Shown: in pieces, positions 35,057-47,318 of the stretch
Numbering within the stretch: position 1 is the stretch's first letter
How the letters are laid out: every line of letters begins with the position of its first letter
Origin: Lasiodiplodia sp. COLG20
Lineage: Eukaryota > Ascomycota > Dothideomycetes > Botryosphaeriales > Botryosphaeriaceae
Direction: 5' to 3'
Length of the DNA stretch: 64,000 bases
Assembly (NCBI GenBank): GCA_009801085.1
Contig: VNWV01000001.1
Span: 4,898,001 to 4,962,000, forward strand
Notes under the pieces: model-generated
What the model was told of the DNA's origin: nothing
Database searches by the model: none
The model's input: the letters and a program-made list of their open reading frames with translations, nothing else
Made by a program: the position numbers and the translations under genes

Positions 35057-38000
35057 ATGAGGATTGTGGAGATAGTCGTAGACGTACGTTCATTCGCCTG
35101 TTATGCAACTTTATCCTTGCTGACCCCGCGCACAGGGCTTCAAGTCGTACGCCGTCCGTACCGTCATCTCCGGGTGGTGAGTTGCGTCAAAACACCTCAC
35201 AACTCCAATCGCGCGCGCTGACATCCTTCTTAGGGATGAGAGCTTCAATTCGATCACTGGTCTCAACGGTTCCGGAAAGTCCAACATCCTCGACTCGATA
35301 TGTTTCGTCCTCGGTATCACGAACATGACGACCGTCCGCGCGCAGAATCTGCAGGTACGATTAGCTGGAGGATACGCGATGGCGAAGTGGGAAGAGGCTA
35401 ATTCAGGTGGAAATGTAGGATCTTATCTACAAGCGCGGTCAAGCGGGCGTCACTAAAGCTTCTGTCACCATTGTCTTCGATAACGCAGACAAGAGCAAGT
35501 CTCCAATCGGATTCGAAGAGTACGCGCAAATATCCGTAACACGTCAGATCGTGCTCGGCGGCACGAGCAAGTATCTTATCAACGGCCACCGCGCACAGCA
35601 GCAGACCGTCCAGAACCTCTTCCAGTCCGTCCAGCTAAACATCAACAACCCAAACTTTCTGATCATGCAAGGTCGCATTACTAAGGTCCTGAATATGAAG
35701 GCTGTCGAAATTCTGGCCATGATTGAAGAAGCTGCTGGCACCCGCATGTTCGAGGACAGGAGGGATAAGGCGTTCAAGACAATGGCGAAAAAGGACACGA
35801 AGCTACAGGAGATCACCGAGTTGCTGAGGGACGAGATTGACCCGAAACTAGAGAAGCTCCGAGCGGAAAAGCGCGCGTTCCTCGATTTCCAACAGACCCA
35901 AAACGATGTCGAACGGTTGACGAGATTAGTCGTAGCGCACGATTACCTCAGATACAAGGACAAGCTGGACAAATCGGTGGAGGATTTGGAGACCAAGAAG
36001 CAGCGAGAGAAGGACCTCGAGGAGTCCGTGGAACGGATGAAGAACGAGATTGAGCTGCTCAAGGAGGACATCAAGAAAGTCAAGAGCACTAGAGAAAAGG
36101 AACTACGTAAGGGCGGTAAATTCCAGGGTTTGGAAGAAGAGGTCAAGAAGCATTCGCACGAAACGGTTCGATTGACAACTGTCATTGACCTCAAGAAGAC
36201 CAGCTTGGCAGAGGAAGCCGATACGCGCAAGAAGCTCCAGAAAACAGTTCAGGAGCTCGAGTCTCAGCTCAAAGAGAAAAGCAGGATTTATGAGCAGTTA
36301 CAGCAAAAGTACAATGCATCGCACGCAGAACTGGCTAAGCAGACTGAGGAGGTTGAGAAGAAGGAAGAACTTATCTCCACTCTCCAAACCGGTGTCGCAT
36401 CCAAGGAAGGACAGGAGAGCGGCTACCAGGGTCAGCTTCAGGACGCAAGAAATCGTGCAAGCTCTGCACAAACAGAACAGGAGCAGGCCAAGCTCAAAAT
36501 CTCTCATTTGGAGAAACAAATCAAGGAGGCTGAGCCGCGCGCGAAGAAGGCAAAGGAGCAGAATTCGGGTCTCCTCAAAGAGCTGGAAGGCCTACGAAAG
36601 CAGGCGCAAAAGCTTGAGGGTGATCTTGGCAAGTTGGGCTTTGAGCCTGGAAAGGAGGAGGATATGTACAAGGAGGAGTCACAACGGCAACAACGCATTC
36701 GGGAGCTCAGGGAACAGTCTGACGCCCTGAAAAGGAAGGTTGCCAACATCGACTTCAGCTACAGCGACCCTTCTCCCAACTTTGATAGGTCTAGGGTAAA
36801 GGGCCTGGTTGCTCAGCTTTTCTCTCTGGAAAAGGAGCACACACGAGCCGGTACCGCTTTGGAGATTTGCGCAGGAGGCCGTCTGTACAATGTTGTCGTT
36901 GACACCTCTGAGACTGGTACTCAGCTTCTGCAAAATGGCAGGTTGAAGAAACGCGTCACTATTATTCCCTTGAACAAGATTTCCGCTTTCAGGGCATCAG
37001 CAGAGGTAAGTTTCTCCAAAGTCTGGTTTTGGCAAGTTTTCTAACTAACCGGTAAAGAAAATTGGCGCCGCCCAACGGATCGCTCCCGGGAAAGTTGATC
37101 TTGCACTATCACTTATCGGTTACGATGATGAGGTGACAGCCGCGATGGAATATGTCTTCGGCTCCACGCTTGTCTGCGAAGATGCCGAGACGGCAAAACG
37201 AGTCACCTTCGATCCTTCAGTACGGATGAAGAGTGTTACTCTCGAAGGCGATGTGTACGACCCATCGGGTACGCTCTCCGGAGGTAGCTCTCCTCAGACG
37301 AGCGGTGTTCTTGTCACACTATCGAAGCTGAACGAGCTTACGAAGGAGCTCAAGGCTCAGGAGCAAGCTCTGGGCTTGCTCCAGTCGACTATAGCGAGGG
37401 AGAAAAAGAAGCTCGATGCCGCCAAGAAGATCAAGCAGGAGCTTGACCTGAAGTCACACGAAATCAAGCTTGCTGAGGAGCAGATCAGCAGCAATTCATC
37501 AGCTTCAGTAAGTGATCATATGACAAGTATGACGAGTTCTAGCTAATTTGCTCCAGATCATCCAAGCTCTCGAGGAGATGAAGTCCACAGTGACCCAACT
37601 AAAGCAAGATATCATTGACGCGAAAGCACGACACGATGAAGCATCCAAGGAAGCCAAGCGCATCGAGCGTGACATGAACGAATTCAGCAAGAACAAGGAC
37701 AGCAAGCTCGCCGAGCTTCAAAAGTCCCTTGACCAGCTTAAGAAGGCATTGACCAAGAACAACGCTTCCATTAAGCCCCTGCAGCAAGAGATGAGGGATG
37801 CCATGCTTGAATCTGAGCAGTGTGGCAGTGACTTGGCCGCTGCTCAGGAACAGTTGCAAGATTCCGGCACGACACTCTCCGCCCAGCAGGAGGAAATTGA
37901 TGCTCTGATTCGGGAGCAAGCAGCGGCAAAGGACGCCCATGAGCTCGCAGCTGCGCAGCTGGAAGATGAACAGGCGAAGTTGACCGGTTTTGACGAAGAG

Positions 38001-38870
38001 CTGCGCGCTCTCGATGATGCCGTGAGCTCCAAGTCCAAGTTGATCACGGAAGAGGGTCTTGAGTTACAAAAGCTCGGCCATCAGATAGAGAAGTTCGATA
38101 AGGAACTTCAGGCTGCGAAGCATGCCGTCTCAGCACTGGAACAGGAGCACGACTGGATCGCCGACGAGCAAGAACATTTTGGCCGATCCGGCACGCCCTA
38201 CGATTTCAAGGGCCAAAACATGTCGGAATGCAAATCCACCCTCAAGAACCTCACTGAGCGCTTCCAGGGCATGAAGAAGAAGATCAACCCCAAGGTCATG
38301 AACATGATCGACAGTGTCGAGAAGAAGGAGGTGTCGCTGAAGAACATGATGCGCACGGTCATCCGCGACAAACGCAAGATTGAAGAGACGATCCAGTCCC
38401 TCGACGCGTACAAGCGCGACGCACTACAGAAGACGTGGGAGAAGGTTAACTCCGACTTTGGCAACATCTTCAACGAGCTTCTACCGGGCTCCTTCGCCAA
38501 GCTCGACCCGCCCGAGGGCAAGACAATTGCCGACGGTCTCGAGGTCAAGGTCTCGCTGGGCAAGGTGTGGAAGCAGAGCTTGACGGAGCTGTCGGGTGGC
38601 CAGCGCTCCCTTGTTGCGCTGTCGCTCATCATGGCCCTTCTGCAGTTCAAGCCTGCCCCCATGTACATTCTTGACGAGGTCGACGCCGCGCTGGATCTAA
38701 GCCACACGCAGAACATCGGACGGCTGATCAAGACGAGGTTCAAGGGCAGCCAGTTCATCGTCGTGTCCCTGAAGGATGGCATGTTCCAGAACGCGAATCG
38801 TATCTTCAGGACGAGGTTCAGTGATGGTACTAGTATTGTCCAGGCGCTGACGCCGGCCGATTTGAAGTAG
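35057..38870 (+). CDS. SMC2: Condensin subunit SMC2 (Cut14)
   Basis: Core ATPase of condensin, pairing with SMC4 for mitotic chromosome compaction. Six exons: 35057-35083, 35136-35176, 35234-35354, 35419-37005, 37058-37507 and 37557-38870, all in frame, giving 1179 residues, exactly the family size. N-terminus [20 protein letters not shown] is diagnostic of SMC2. Walker A GLNGSGKS at 32-39, Q-loop near 145 ([13 protein letters not shown]), long coiled coil (about 170-500), hinge (about 515-680, with [17 protein letters not shown] and LSGGSS), second coiled coil (about 690-1020), ABC signature LSGGQRSL near 1086 and Walker [13 protein letters not shown] near 1111-1122. The first three exons are very short, a common feature of fungal SMC2. 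An alternative acceptor at 35406 is excluded because it runs into a stop. Confidence 0.97.
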
Positions 38871-39237
38871 AATGTTGATGGCAACGGTGGCGGACGTACG
38901 GCGTGATCAGTCGAGACGGCGGCTTTTTGTGCGGGCTTTAACGGAGTTTGGCAGGTCAATTGGACATTGTGAGGCAAATGATTGGGCTACCACTATCTGG
39001 GGCGCTGGCGCTGGCTCTGGCATGAGGGGCATGGTGTCTTCTGTCTACTATGATGTCGATACCAGGCGTTTGCTGTGTGTTTAATGAGCCTTTATCACGG
39101 TACGGATGAAATCTTCTTGATGAGCCTATCACTGGTTTGCAATCATGTTGCCTAACAGGCTACTCTATCTCGTTCCACTAGATGAGTTTAATGGGAATGG
39201 ATATAGAATACTTATCCCTCCTCATTGTTCGTGGCTA

Positions 39238-39400
39238 CTGGCTGATGGAAAGACTAACGACGGACTTCTTATTATTATTTCAGATGAGATCAACGACTCT
39301 TGTACAGATTCGGAGTCCATTAACCCTTGCTGCAACAGCATGTTACCGATCAAAAGCAAGCCTATCACAGAAGCCTCGGAAGGCAGAGTTAAGCCGCCCC
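39238..39400 (+). pseudogene. Decayed fragment of the N-terminus of the 60.7 kb proline-rich gene family
   Basis: In the plus-strand frame the translation contains DGLLIIISDEINDSCTDSES and then NSMLPIKSKPITE...KPP. This parallels EELVIINSNEITNLSTDSKS and SMFPIRSKPVTE...RPP at the start of the protein encoded on the minus strand at 60683-58977. DNA similarity is visible too (acagattcg, agcatgtt-accgat). The fragment is cut off on both sides with no proline-rich continuation. Confidence 0.65.
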
Positions 39401-39533
39401 TCTCCCTGTTCTGACTACTGATGAATACATCCAGTAACGAACCCATCATTGTTGCCTTATTTCTGGAAGTGATGAAGGCGACAGTTGGCGTGTCCTGCAG
39501 GCAGCAGCAGGCATTGCCAGGGCCGTGTGTTCA

Positions 39534-39798
39534 GGCTACCGCCTGCAAGAAAAGCGTGCAGATGATGAAGAGTGAAGGTGGCAGCCGGGCTTGGCATTGA
39601 CTGTAAGCATATGCAATGCATATGCAGCCATTGCTCTCCGCATCACAACAGACGCCGCTAAGTAACCGTACCACGCCAGCACAAGACTTTGTGCTCGTTT
39701 ATTCCCCGCAAACTGATCCGGCGGAACAAGATAGAACAAGATACTAAGGGTTGTGTAACCAGTAATAACTGCGGTATTAGCTGACATTAAATCACACT
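39534..39798 (+). repeat. Dispersed repeat B, copy 1
   Basis: About 265 bases nearly collinear with 60795-61054 in the same orientation. The longest exact block is 51 bases, 39631-39681 = 60888-60938; the remainder has scattered substitutions and small indels. Ends fade gradually and no target duplication or terminal inverted repeat is evident, so the repeat class is unknown. Confidence 0.85.
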
Positions 39799-41024
39799 GC
39801 GAGGCTAGACAGTCACAACAACATCGGTCTTTTTTTCATCACATTGAACTTGCATGATTACTTTAAACAATCGGACTTTTGATACATGATACTTATCAAA
39901 AGTAATGGAGACCAAGGCACAGAAGATTATCCCGCTGTTGACAGGGAACCGGTAGCAAAACCAACTTGGCGTGCTTTACCAGTTCGCAGGGGCCGCAATC
40001 AAACGCGGCGCCCAATGGCAAGATAGAGCTCTTGACCACGGCCATCTTCCCCACCGTGAAACCCTGCGAAGTCTGCATCAGCTGCAATCAATGAGATTCA
40101 AATCTATGACGTTTACCTCCGCGCTGCCGATTGACCCGAAGAGTTATGTAGGCCAAAATGATGCTGATTATGGCAGCTACAAAAGACAAAGTAAGACCGA
40201 CGGTGTTGATCGTATCCCCGGTAGATAGGTCTCGGGTCGTGAACGGCGCCATGCCGATGTGAAATATGGTAGATAATCCTTATGAGCTTGCTGCGTGTCT
40301 GCTTTGTGCCCTTCAATGTGAGAGATGAGGCAAGACAAACGTATAGTTGCTAGTCCAGAAGAACAGTTGAGTGATCAGGCTGAGTCGGAAGAGAGAAGTT
40401 AAAGGGTGAAAAGAGTAACGCGCCCAGACCAGTGCGTACTCTCTCATTTTTATTCTCAGAGGAACTCTTGGCAGTAATTCGATCAGGCTGGATCGGGTCT
40501 TTTCTGCTAAGTCTCACAGCACATTATCATGCAAGCCACTAAATATTGCATGTATGATTACCACCCTCTGATTAGCTAAAACACCGAGAAGTATGCAACC
40601 TTATACCTTTCGATTTCTCTAGTACTCTCTTCATTACACACTTACAAATTAGGGAAATACCCACATACCTTCCCACCCACCGATATCAGTGACATAAGGG
40701 GAATACCCTTACGCCGTAAAAATAGCTCCAACTAATACCTTCGACTCCATAAACAGTTACGAAAAGAGGCTTTTATATGCGGAATGACTGTATTGCAGCT
40801 TTAGGGAGCAGACCAACTTTTTAGACGACCGCTAGAAGTGAAATAGATCACGTATAGATGTCCAGAATTATTTCCCATACTAGGAGCTATTGTTACATTA
40901 AACTTTTACTGTACACAAATTGTCAAGAACACTGGCTTATTATGGAAAAATTATGCTGTCGGTATTCATAAAACAGAAAAGAAACCTGAAGGCTGGGAGA
41001 AATCCAGCCTAAGGATCTTTGTTT

Positions 41025-41247
41025 ACCTTTCGCGAAAGAAGAATTTGCCGGTGCTGCTCTCTTATTTGATGGCTTGCAGCCGTTCTCCGGCAAACTCGAA
41101 CCAATCGCAACCCGGTTCAAGGTTGGGGAAAAAGCAAAAAACGAGGCTAATTGAGGCGAACGCGAGAACCAAAACCGATTGGTTGAAATCTGCGCCTTAC
41201 GTGGCTATTCTTGGTTTGCCTCGCGTTTTATGCAGAGGCTTGTAGCC
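41025..41247 (+). repeat. Dispersed repeat A, copy 1
   Basis: About 220 bases matching 57618-57872 in the same orientation. Exact blocks: 41193-41235 = 57813-57855 (43 bases) and 41174-41190 = 57794-57810 (17 bases). Includes CCAAT-like and ttattt elements resembling a promoter. Copy 1 lacks about 30 bases present in the middle of copy 2. Confidence 0.85.
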
Positions 41248-41687
41248 TAACTAGTTTTTGAATCTTTTGACCAATCTACTCCTTGCTCAGCTTTTCGTCT
41301 TAAATGCATATCCCCTCTTGAACGGACGAAATAATAGTAGGATACCACTTGAAACTAGCGAATATCAAAAACTATTTCATAAATGGACGTACGTGGCAGG
41401 GTATGATTTCGTTCTCATTATATGGACCACTTCTAGGTCTTTCATTAGAAAAGGGACGTTTATACTCCACGCAAAAGCTGCAAATAGCCAAGATATGAAT
41501 ACCCAAAGTGTATGCAATTAAAAGTCTACAGTATCTATGACTGCTCGAATAAAGACAATACACAGTCGCAAACCTATGCTTACCACCCGGGAGACCATAT
41601 ACAAACAAGAATGCCTGTGCTTGGTCAGTAAACCATGGTATCGATCCAACGCCCGCTTAGCCCCAGCACCCACGCAATCTTGCCGCA

Positions 41688-42597
41688 TCATGCCACAGAC
41701 TTGCGGTCGCCTCCCCAGCTAGGCTCCTTGCCAACCGACTTCCAGAACTGTCTTCGTTCTTCGAAGACTTGCTCGGCCCAGTCCTTGATCTCAGGCAGCA
41801 CGATCTTGGTGGCGACCCAGGTGAACTCGCCGATGTCCAAACGTCCCTCCTGGCCGCGCTCGTACTCCATCATCTGAAGCAGAAGCTCCATCTTATCGAT
41901 ATCGTGCACGTATTTTGCCTCCAGCGTCTCGCTGTCCTCGTATTCCTGCCACACCTTGCGGATCTCGGCACCCGTGAGACCGCCGCCGAACTTGCCCAGC
42001 AGGCGGGTGCACAGGTAATCCATAGTCTCCGACTCGCGGCGCGACTTCTCCTCCTTCGAGATGGGGTCAACGGGTGTGATGTCACCAACCAACGCCTCGG
42101 CCATGTCGTGGATAAGGGCCATCTTTGTGCAGTGTGGGATGTTGATGCGCGAGGATAACGAGGAGGGGGCCATCATGGTGAGAATGGACATGCGGTACAT
42201 GTGGTCGGAAATGGACTCGCCGTGCACGATACCGAAGCGGCGCCAGCCCTCGCGCTTGGTCGTTTTCAGTCGCTCGAGCAGGTGGAAGAAGGGAAGTGGT
42301 GAGTCGGTGTCAGGAACGGGCGGCGAGGAGAGTTCGGAGAGCGCTGCAGTGTTCTGTCAGCGCGGGTTCTGGGGGCTACGGCGGGCCACGGGCGAAGTAG
42401 AGCGAGCGTACACGGTTGAGTCTACCGCAACCACAACATACCAGATTCGGGGGTCCATCTCGTGCTCGGAACGTCCTTCTCGGAGATAATGCCTGAGGTA
42501 GGCTCTAGAGAAAAGCTTAGCGACTGGGTCCCCCAAAGTTTCGGCAGCGGTGAAGCTCACTGGGAGAATCATTTGTCTCTGGCGCATCGGGAGCCAT
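41688..42597 (-). CDS. HDDC2-type HD-domain 5'-deoxynucleotidase
   Basis: Metal-dependent phosphohydrolase of the HDDC2/YfbR group (yeast relatives YGL101W and YBR242W), which removes phosphate from deoxynucleoside monophosphates. Minus-strand exons 42597-42561 and 42343-41688 give 230 residues. The 217-base intron has donor gtgagc and acceptor gcag with a ctgac branch point. The short first exon encodes MAPDAPETNDSP. HD motif residues: His in SDHMYRM, His-Asp in LIHDMAEALVGDI and the later Asp in VHDIDKMELLLQ, plus the family block PISKEEKSRRE and FFHLLERLKTTKREGWRRFG. Exon 1 is the least certain part; an alternative frame (MRQRQMILPVSF...) was rejected because its donor phase does not match. 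Divergent from HAUS6. Confidence 0.9.
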
Positions 42598-42979
42598 GGC
42601 TGTGGCGGATCGCGGGGCAGCAACGCAGAAAGTCGGCAGAGGAGTGATGTTGATGTAGATTGCGGCTGGAAGCTAGCGGAATGCGTGGGCTTAAAGGGGG
42701 CAAGAGCGAAGCAAGTTTGGGGTGGAAGGTTTGCTGTTGTGTGTTCTTGGTGGGAGCGAAAGAAGCGGCGGGAGAGTAGACAGGGATGGTGCTGGGAGCG
42801 GCGGGACGCGGCCGTCATCGTGCTTGACCCCCTGTCATTGGCCGCTGTCCCACCTGCCGCGCAGGCACTGACACAAGCTGACAGGGCTGCAATGCCCGTT
42901 GCCGGGGTCCGCATCGCGACCAAACAAAGACAACGCGCCTTCACGCTCCACCGCGAGCGACGCTTCCGGCTGCCGAAGT
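42598..42979. promoter_or_regulatory. Divergent promoter region, HDDC2-type / HAUS6 genes
   Basis: 382 bases, GC-rich. No TATA box is seen. Confidence 0.5.
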
Positions 42980-45467
42980 ATGTCGCGCCCGCTGTCCAGC
43001 CACAGCTCCCAGGCGCAAACGAACGCTTTTTCCGCCGCGAAAGCGCTATCCCTGAAAGGCTGCTCGCATCAGCTGTCCAGCACCGCCCTCTTCGTGACGA
43101 ACCTGCGCCTGCTCGACTTTGATTCCTACGACGACTGGCCCGAGATAACTGTCCACACCTTCGCGACCAAAGATGCGCAGCAAAATCAGAAGAAGCGCAT
43201 CCAATGCACCGAGTGGGCTTTGTTCCGCCTATTCGAGCTATGGGATAGAGACGAGACGCGCGAGGTATCACTTGCCAGGGAATTCGCACCACAACAAGCG
43301 CTCACAATTCTGATAGAAACTGTCACCCTTCTTCCCTCCTCTCGAACCTCTCCAATCGCTGAACCTGCGCGCTGCACTCTATCGCTGCCTCAATGACCTC
43401 AAGAAAGATGGCGTGTTGGGTCGGGAGACGATCCTCCGCAAGACCATGTTGGACGAGTGCAAAGGGGATAAACTCATGGAGATACTCGTTCTGTTTTCCA
43501 CTGCTGTGTTGAAGAAGAGATTATCAAGGACCAAGTCCAGGCGCACTAACCTCCCGGTCGCGCGCCAGTATGCGTCAGCTGCAAGCCTAACTCTCGACCA
43601 GCAGGCCTCTCTACTGCCACTCGTCGTCGCCCACAAAGCCGCACTCACAAATGTTTTGAGGGGGAGGGACGATATGCGCGAGAGATACATGGACTTTGGA
43701 GATTTGTTGGAGCAAAAAAGCATTGAAGCTGTAGAGCGAAATGAAAGGTGTGGAGAGGTGCTTGAAACCCTCGAAGAGTCTGGGAAGGACTTGCCGGACG
43801 CCAACTCCATAAAGCGCATACTACATGATAATTGGCTGGGAAACCCTGAGTGGCTCGAACTAATGGTGCAAGGAGAGCAGGCCGAGGCCGCCGATGGCCT
43901 TTTCCAGACGCCGTTTGAGGATATTTGGAAACGAGTACAGCTTGGTCAAGAAGTCGAGGAAGAGGACCACCACCACCAAAGCCTTTTACAAGACTTAGAG
44001 GTACGAGTCAAAGGCCAGGAAGAGAGGCTGTCCCGCTGGAAGGCTCTTCATGAGAAGATCCAAGCAATGCAGCCCGAAGAACCTGCGCCAAAGGTTTCTA
44101 GAACTAGGAACACATCTATGGACTTCAACTTTGATCGTCATCGGGATCTACGACTAGGTAGGGTCGCGACTCATGAGTTTGAAGATGACGAGCACACCGC
44201 AAGATCATCAGACTTGCCAAGAAGATATAGCTCCATTCTAGCCAACATGCGCGAAGATATGGCGGCGGCATCCAAGGTCAAGTCGAACAGACCTCCGCCA
44301 AGCTTCGTGCACAAACCTAGGGCGTCAAGCATTCCAATGCAACCACCAGCTCAGAGACGGTCTTTCGTATTCAGATCCCGAGCGAGGCGGGAATCCGTCG
44401 AACCACCCTCACTCGAGTCCGCCGAACCTTCGAAGCCGTCATTCAATAGACCAATTTCCCCGGATTGGTTTTCTCCGCTTGGAAAACCGCAGGCAGAATA
44501 CGAGGAGCAGGACGAACCTGACAGGAGCCCCTCGCCCACGCCAACACGACCTACCTTCGACAATGGCAGTATCTTTGGAAAACATTCCTCAGGCCATCGT
44601 GAAGATGACCCAGTAGCACCAGACTCGCCCCCGCCACCATCCGAAGACCCTGTCGACTATGGATATGTCGAGGAGCCAGTCTCGCCCAAACCCCGTTCAC
44701 CATCCCCACTCGCGCCCTCATCTCCGCCGCCAAACGCAGAGGACCTCCTCGCCGAGCAAATCCTCGCCGGTATGGACGCCGCCAGCCCCTCTCCCGTCAA
44801 GCAGCAGCATTCCTACCAGTCCCAACCTGTTCTCTCTCTCATGGAGCGCACCCGCCTCACCATGGAAGGCCACACGAGCTCACCGGCCAAGGCCGCCCCG
44901 GCGCCGCGGCCCCTCGCACCCGAAGAGCAGGCCAAAGCCGACGCGACGGCCGCTCTCATCGAGCGCACGCGCCAGACCATGCTCGCCATGGCGGAGCGCA
45001 ACCCGGCACCGACCAGCAACCCGTCTAAGACCGGCCGCGCGAGAGCGAACAGCACGAAGAAGAAGACCAGCGTCGACAACGGCAGGGGCCGTCGGCGCTC
45101 CAGCCTCTTCCCGCCCAACCCGTGGGAGACGCGCAAGATCAGCCCGCTGTTCGAGGAGTGGGCAGAGAAGTCGGCCGCGATGGAGATGGAGGAGGCCGGG
45201 CTGGGAATTTCAGGTGCGGGTGGCAGGGCGACGCCGAAGGACAAGCTGTTCGAGGACAACGTCGACGAGCAGAGCGTGTTCAAGAGTCGGCCGAAGATTG
45301 CGGCGAGTCCGATGTTGATGCCCGCGGAAGATGAGGTTGGTGGCGCGGATGCAGTGAGTGAGTTGGGTGGTGGGAGTGAGTATGATGGGATGGAGGGAGA
45401 AGAAGAAGAAGAGGATGAGACGATGGGTGCGTGGGAGAGTAGCCCGTTGAGGGGTAAGGGGAGGTAA
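42980..45467 (+). CDS. HAUS6: HAUS augmin-like complex subunit 6
   Basis: Augmin subunit that recruits gamma-tubulin to spindle microtubules for branching nucleation. Exons 42980-43264 and 43317-45467 (intron gtatca...gatag, phase 0) give 811 residues. The HAUS6 N-terminal domain (about 35-240) is recognised by LFVTNLRLLDFDS, DAQQNQKKRIQCTEWALFRL, FFPPLEPLQSLNLRAALYR and GRETILRKTMLDECKGDKL. A helical middle part follows. The C-terminal 450 residues are Pro/Ser/Arg-rich and disordered, with two similar copies of an ERTR-x-TM block (LMERTRLTMEGH, LIERTRQTMLAM). It ends in an acidic run (EEEEEDETMGAWESSPLRGKGR). The start is the first Met before the conserved domain. Confidence 0.92.
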
Positions 45468-46175
45468 AGTAGTGAGCGAAGATGCTTTGATTGGTCAATC
45501 GTATTGCTTGGGAGGGGGTGTTAGCGACTGAGCTTGGTATTGATCCTGGTTTTCTGCGGTTTTTAATCTTGAATTCTGCCGCGGGGCGAGCGGGGGTTGC
45601 CATTGGGTGGCGAAAGACTCGCGATGTATTATATAGTTACATAGTGTAAGAGTACGAGGTATTAGACTACATAAGTTTTCGTATCAGAGCATATTTTCAG
45701 AATCCGGTCATGGAAATTATGGAAGCGTGGGCAACATGTTGCGTGTAGTGAGATGGTATCTTTATGCTTGATCAGCACTTTCAAGCAATCAATATGGATC
45801 TAGAAGAAATCTCGCGATAGTTCCCATGAAAGAGAATATTTACGACTCGATCGTGCGGGTGAAAGCGAGGAGATGAGACACATTGTAATCCGCTTAGTCC
45901 CGAATCATAAACAGGTGATGATTGTTTCAACACTCTGACAGAAATCACATAGAATGATGGAAAGATGTTGTCTCCAACCTTTGATGTATTCAATATCTCA
46001 GACTTGGTCTGTTTAAGTCATTATCGCCACACCTGGCTCTAAAGTGGGCACCGTCGCCGATTCCCACATTACCCTCGTTTCCCTTCTAACAGCATTATCA
46101 CTCTTTATATCTTTAAACGTGCTCTCCCGATACCCTTTGAAACGAGCCTCCACCCTTGAAATTGTGTGGACCCAT
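45468..46175. other. Intergenic between convergent genes, no gene seen
   Basis: 708 AT-rich bases, 3' flanks only. Confidence 0.5.
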
Positions 46176-47318
46176 TTACCACTTGTCAATGATGTCTGGA
46201 CCGGTCAAGTTCGGCTTGACGACCTTTCCCTCCAACCAGTCCTTGCACTTCTTGTACAGGATGTCGCGCTCCGGTCCGTGGCTGTTGAGATCGAGCTTGG
46301 GAGGGGTGTCGATTTGGTCCTCAAGCCATGCTAGATAGCGATATCCGCTGTGTAAAACGCCGCCAAAGTCAGTGATGTGGTGACGGGAGGGGAAAAGAGA
46401 GACAACAACGCCACTTGGACGTTTCAAGGGATAGAATAAAGAAATAGAAAGCACTTACGAGGGATACTTCATAACCTCCTTCTCAGGGATATCGAACGTC
46501 CTGCCGGGGTGGACGGGGATCATCTTGTCCTTGTCAAACAGCAGCGTGTAGAAGGAGATTCCCCAGCGTCCCTCACGCTTCTCGAGCATGAAGAAGAACC
46601 GACACTCGGCCTCGTTATCGACTTCGATGTTGTTGAAGGTGAAGCGGCAAGTGATGGTCACTTTCATCTTGGCAACGGCACGGTTGCCCTGCACGTCGAC
46701 GGTCTGGCCGATGATGCGGTGCATGATGTACATGAATTCCTTGCCGCGCGCAAAGCCCTGTTTGGGAGAATTCAGCCGGGACTCAGTTAAAACAGGAGGA
46801 TGGTGTTGGCGTACATCCTTGGAGGCTTTGATGAATTCGTCGATGGAGCCTTGCTTCCAGCTCGTTGCGATGTAGGCGTCATCCCAGAACTAACGAGCAC
46901 TCCAATTAGTTTGCTTTGCTCTCTCTGCCTTTGAATTGTTTTAGCTCAAAAGCTCACCATGGACCGATAGTTCTCCCACTCGGCGGCGTCGCGGTAGCAG
47001 CCCCAGCCCTCACAGATCTCGCGGATCTTGAAGCGGTCTAGCACCTCGGCATCGGTGCCGGTGGAGTTGTTGCGCGAGGCCTCGGACGGCCAGTGGGGAG
47101 GCTGAGTGACAGGGTATAGCTCTAATCCAAAGAACAATCGCAACTGTTAGAATGTGATGAGGAAGTAGAGCTTGAAGGGCACTAGGTCACTCACGGCCGC
47201 CTCCAGCCTGGTGGCGGAGCGAGGTCGAAAAAGCGCGGGTGACCTCGCGACGCACGGGGGCGCGCATGACGCTGCGGGAGGCGGCAGGCCTGAGGGCGTT
47301 GAAAGCGGGACGGAACAT
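46176..47318 (-). CDS. SnoaL/NTF2-like fold protein with predicted mitochondrial leader
   Basis: Five minus-strand exons: 47318-47195, 47121-46958, 46889-46815, 46757-46459 and 46347-46176; all phases agree and give 277 residues. The core (about 60-215) looks like a SnoaL_4-type cone fold: LDRFKIREICEGWGCYRDAA, YRSMFWDDAYIATSWKQGSI, FARGKEFMYIMHRIIG and CRFTFNNIEVDNEAECRFFF. Function is unknown; some relatives are dehydratases or dioxygenase-like, others non-enzymatic. The first exon encodes a Arg/Ala/Ser-rich, acid-free leader (MFRPAFNALRPAASRSVMRA) typical of mitochondrial import, unusual for the family. It joins through a good donor (gtgagt) in the right phase. If it belongs to a different transcript, the start would need another exon. 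Confidence 0.82.

Larger units (their letters stand above)
38871..41687. other. Repeat-bearing gene-poor region
   Basis: 2.8 kb without an intact gene. Holds a decayed coding fragment (39238-39400) and two dispersed repeats (39534-39798, 41025-41247), each with a counterpart at 57-61 kb. The stretch 40300-41000 is strongly AT-rich. Confidence 0.6.

Noticed and set aside
42357..43292. 311-residue minus-strand frame ending SEHEMDPRIWYVVVAV...
   Set aside because: Overlaps the HAUS6 N-terminus and the HDDC2 first intron. Its possible donor (gtatgt near 42440) is out of phase with the HDDC2 second exon.
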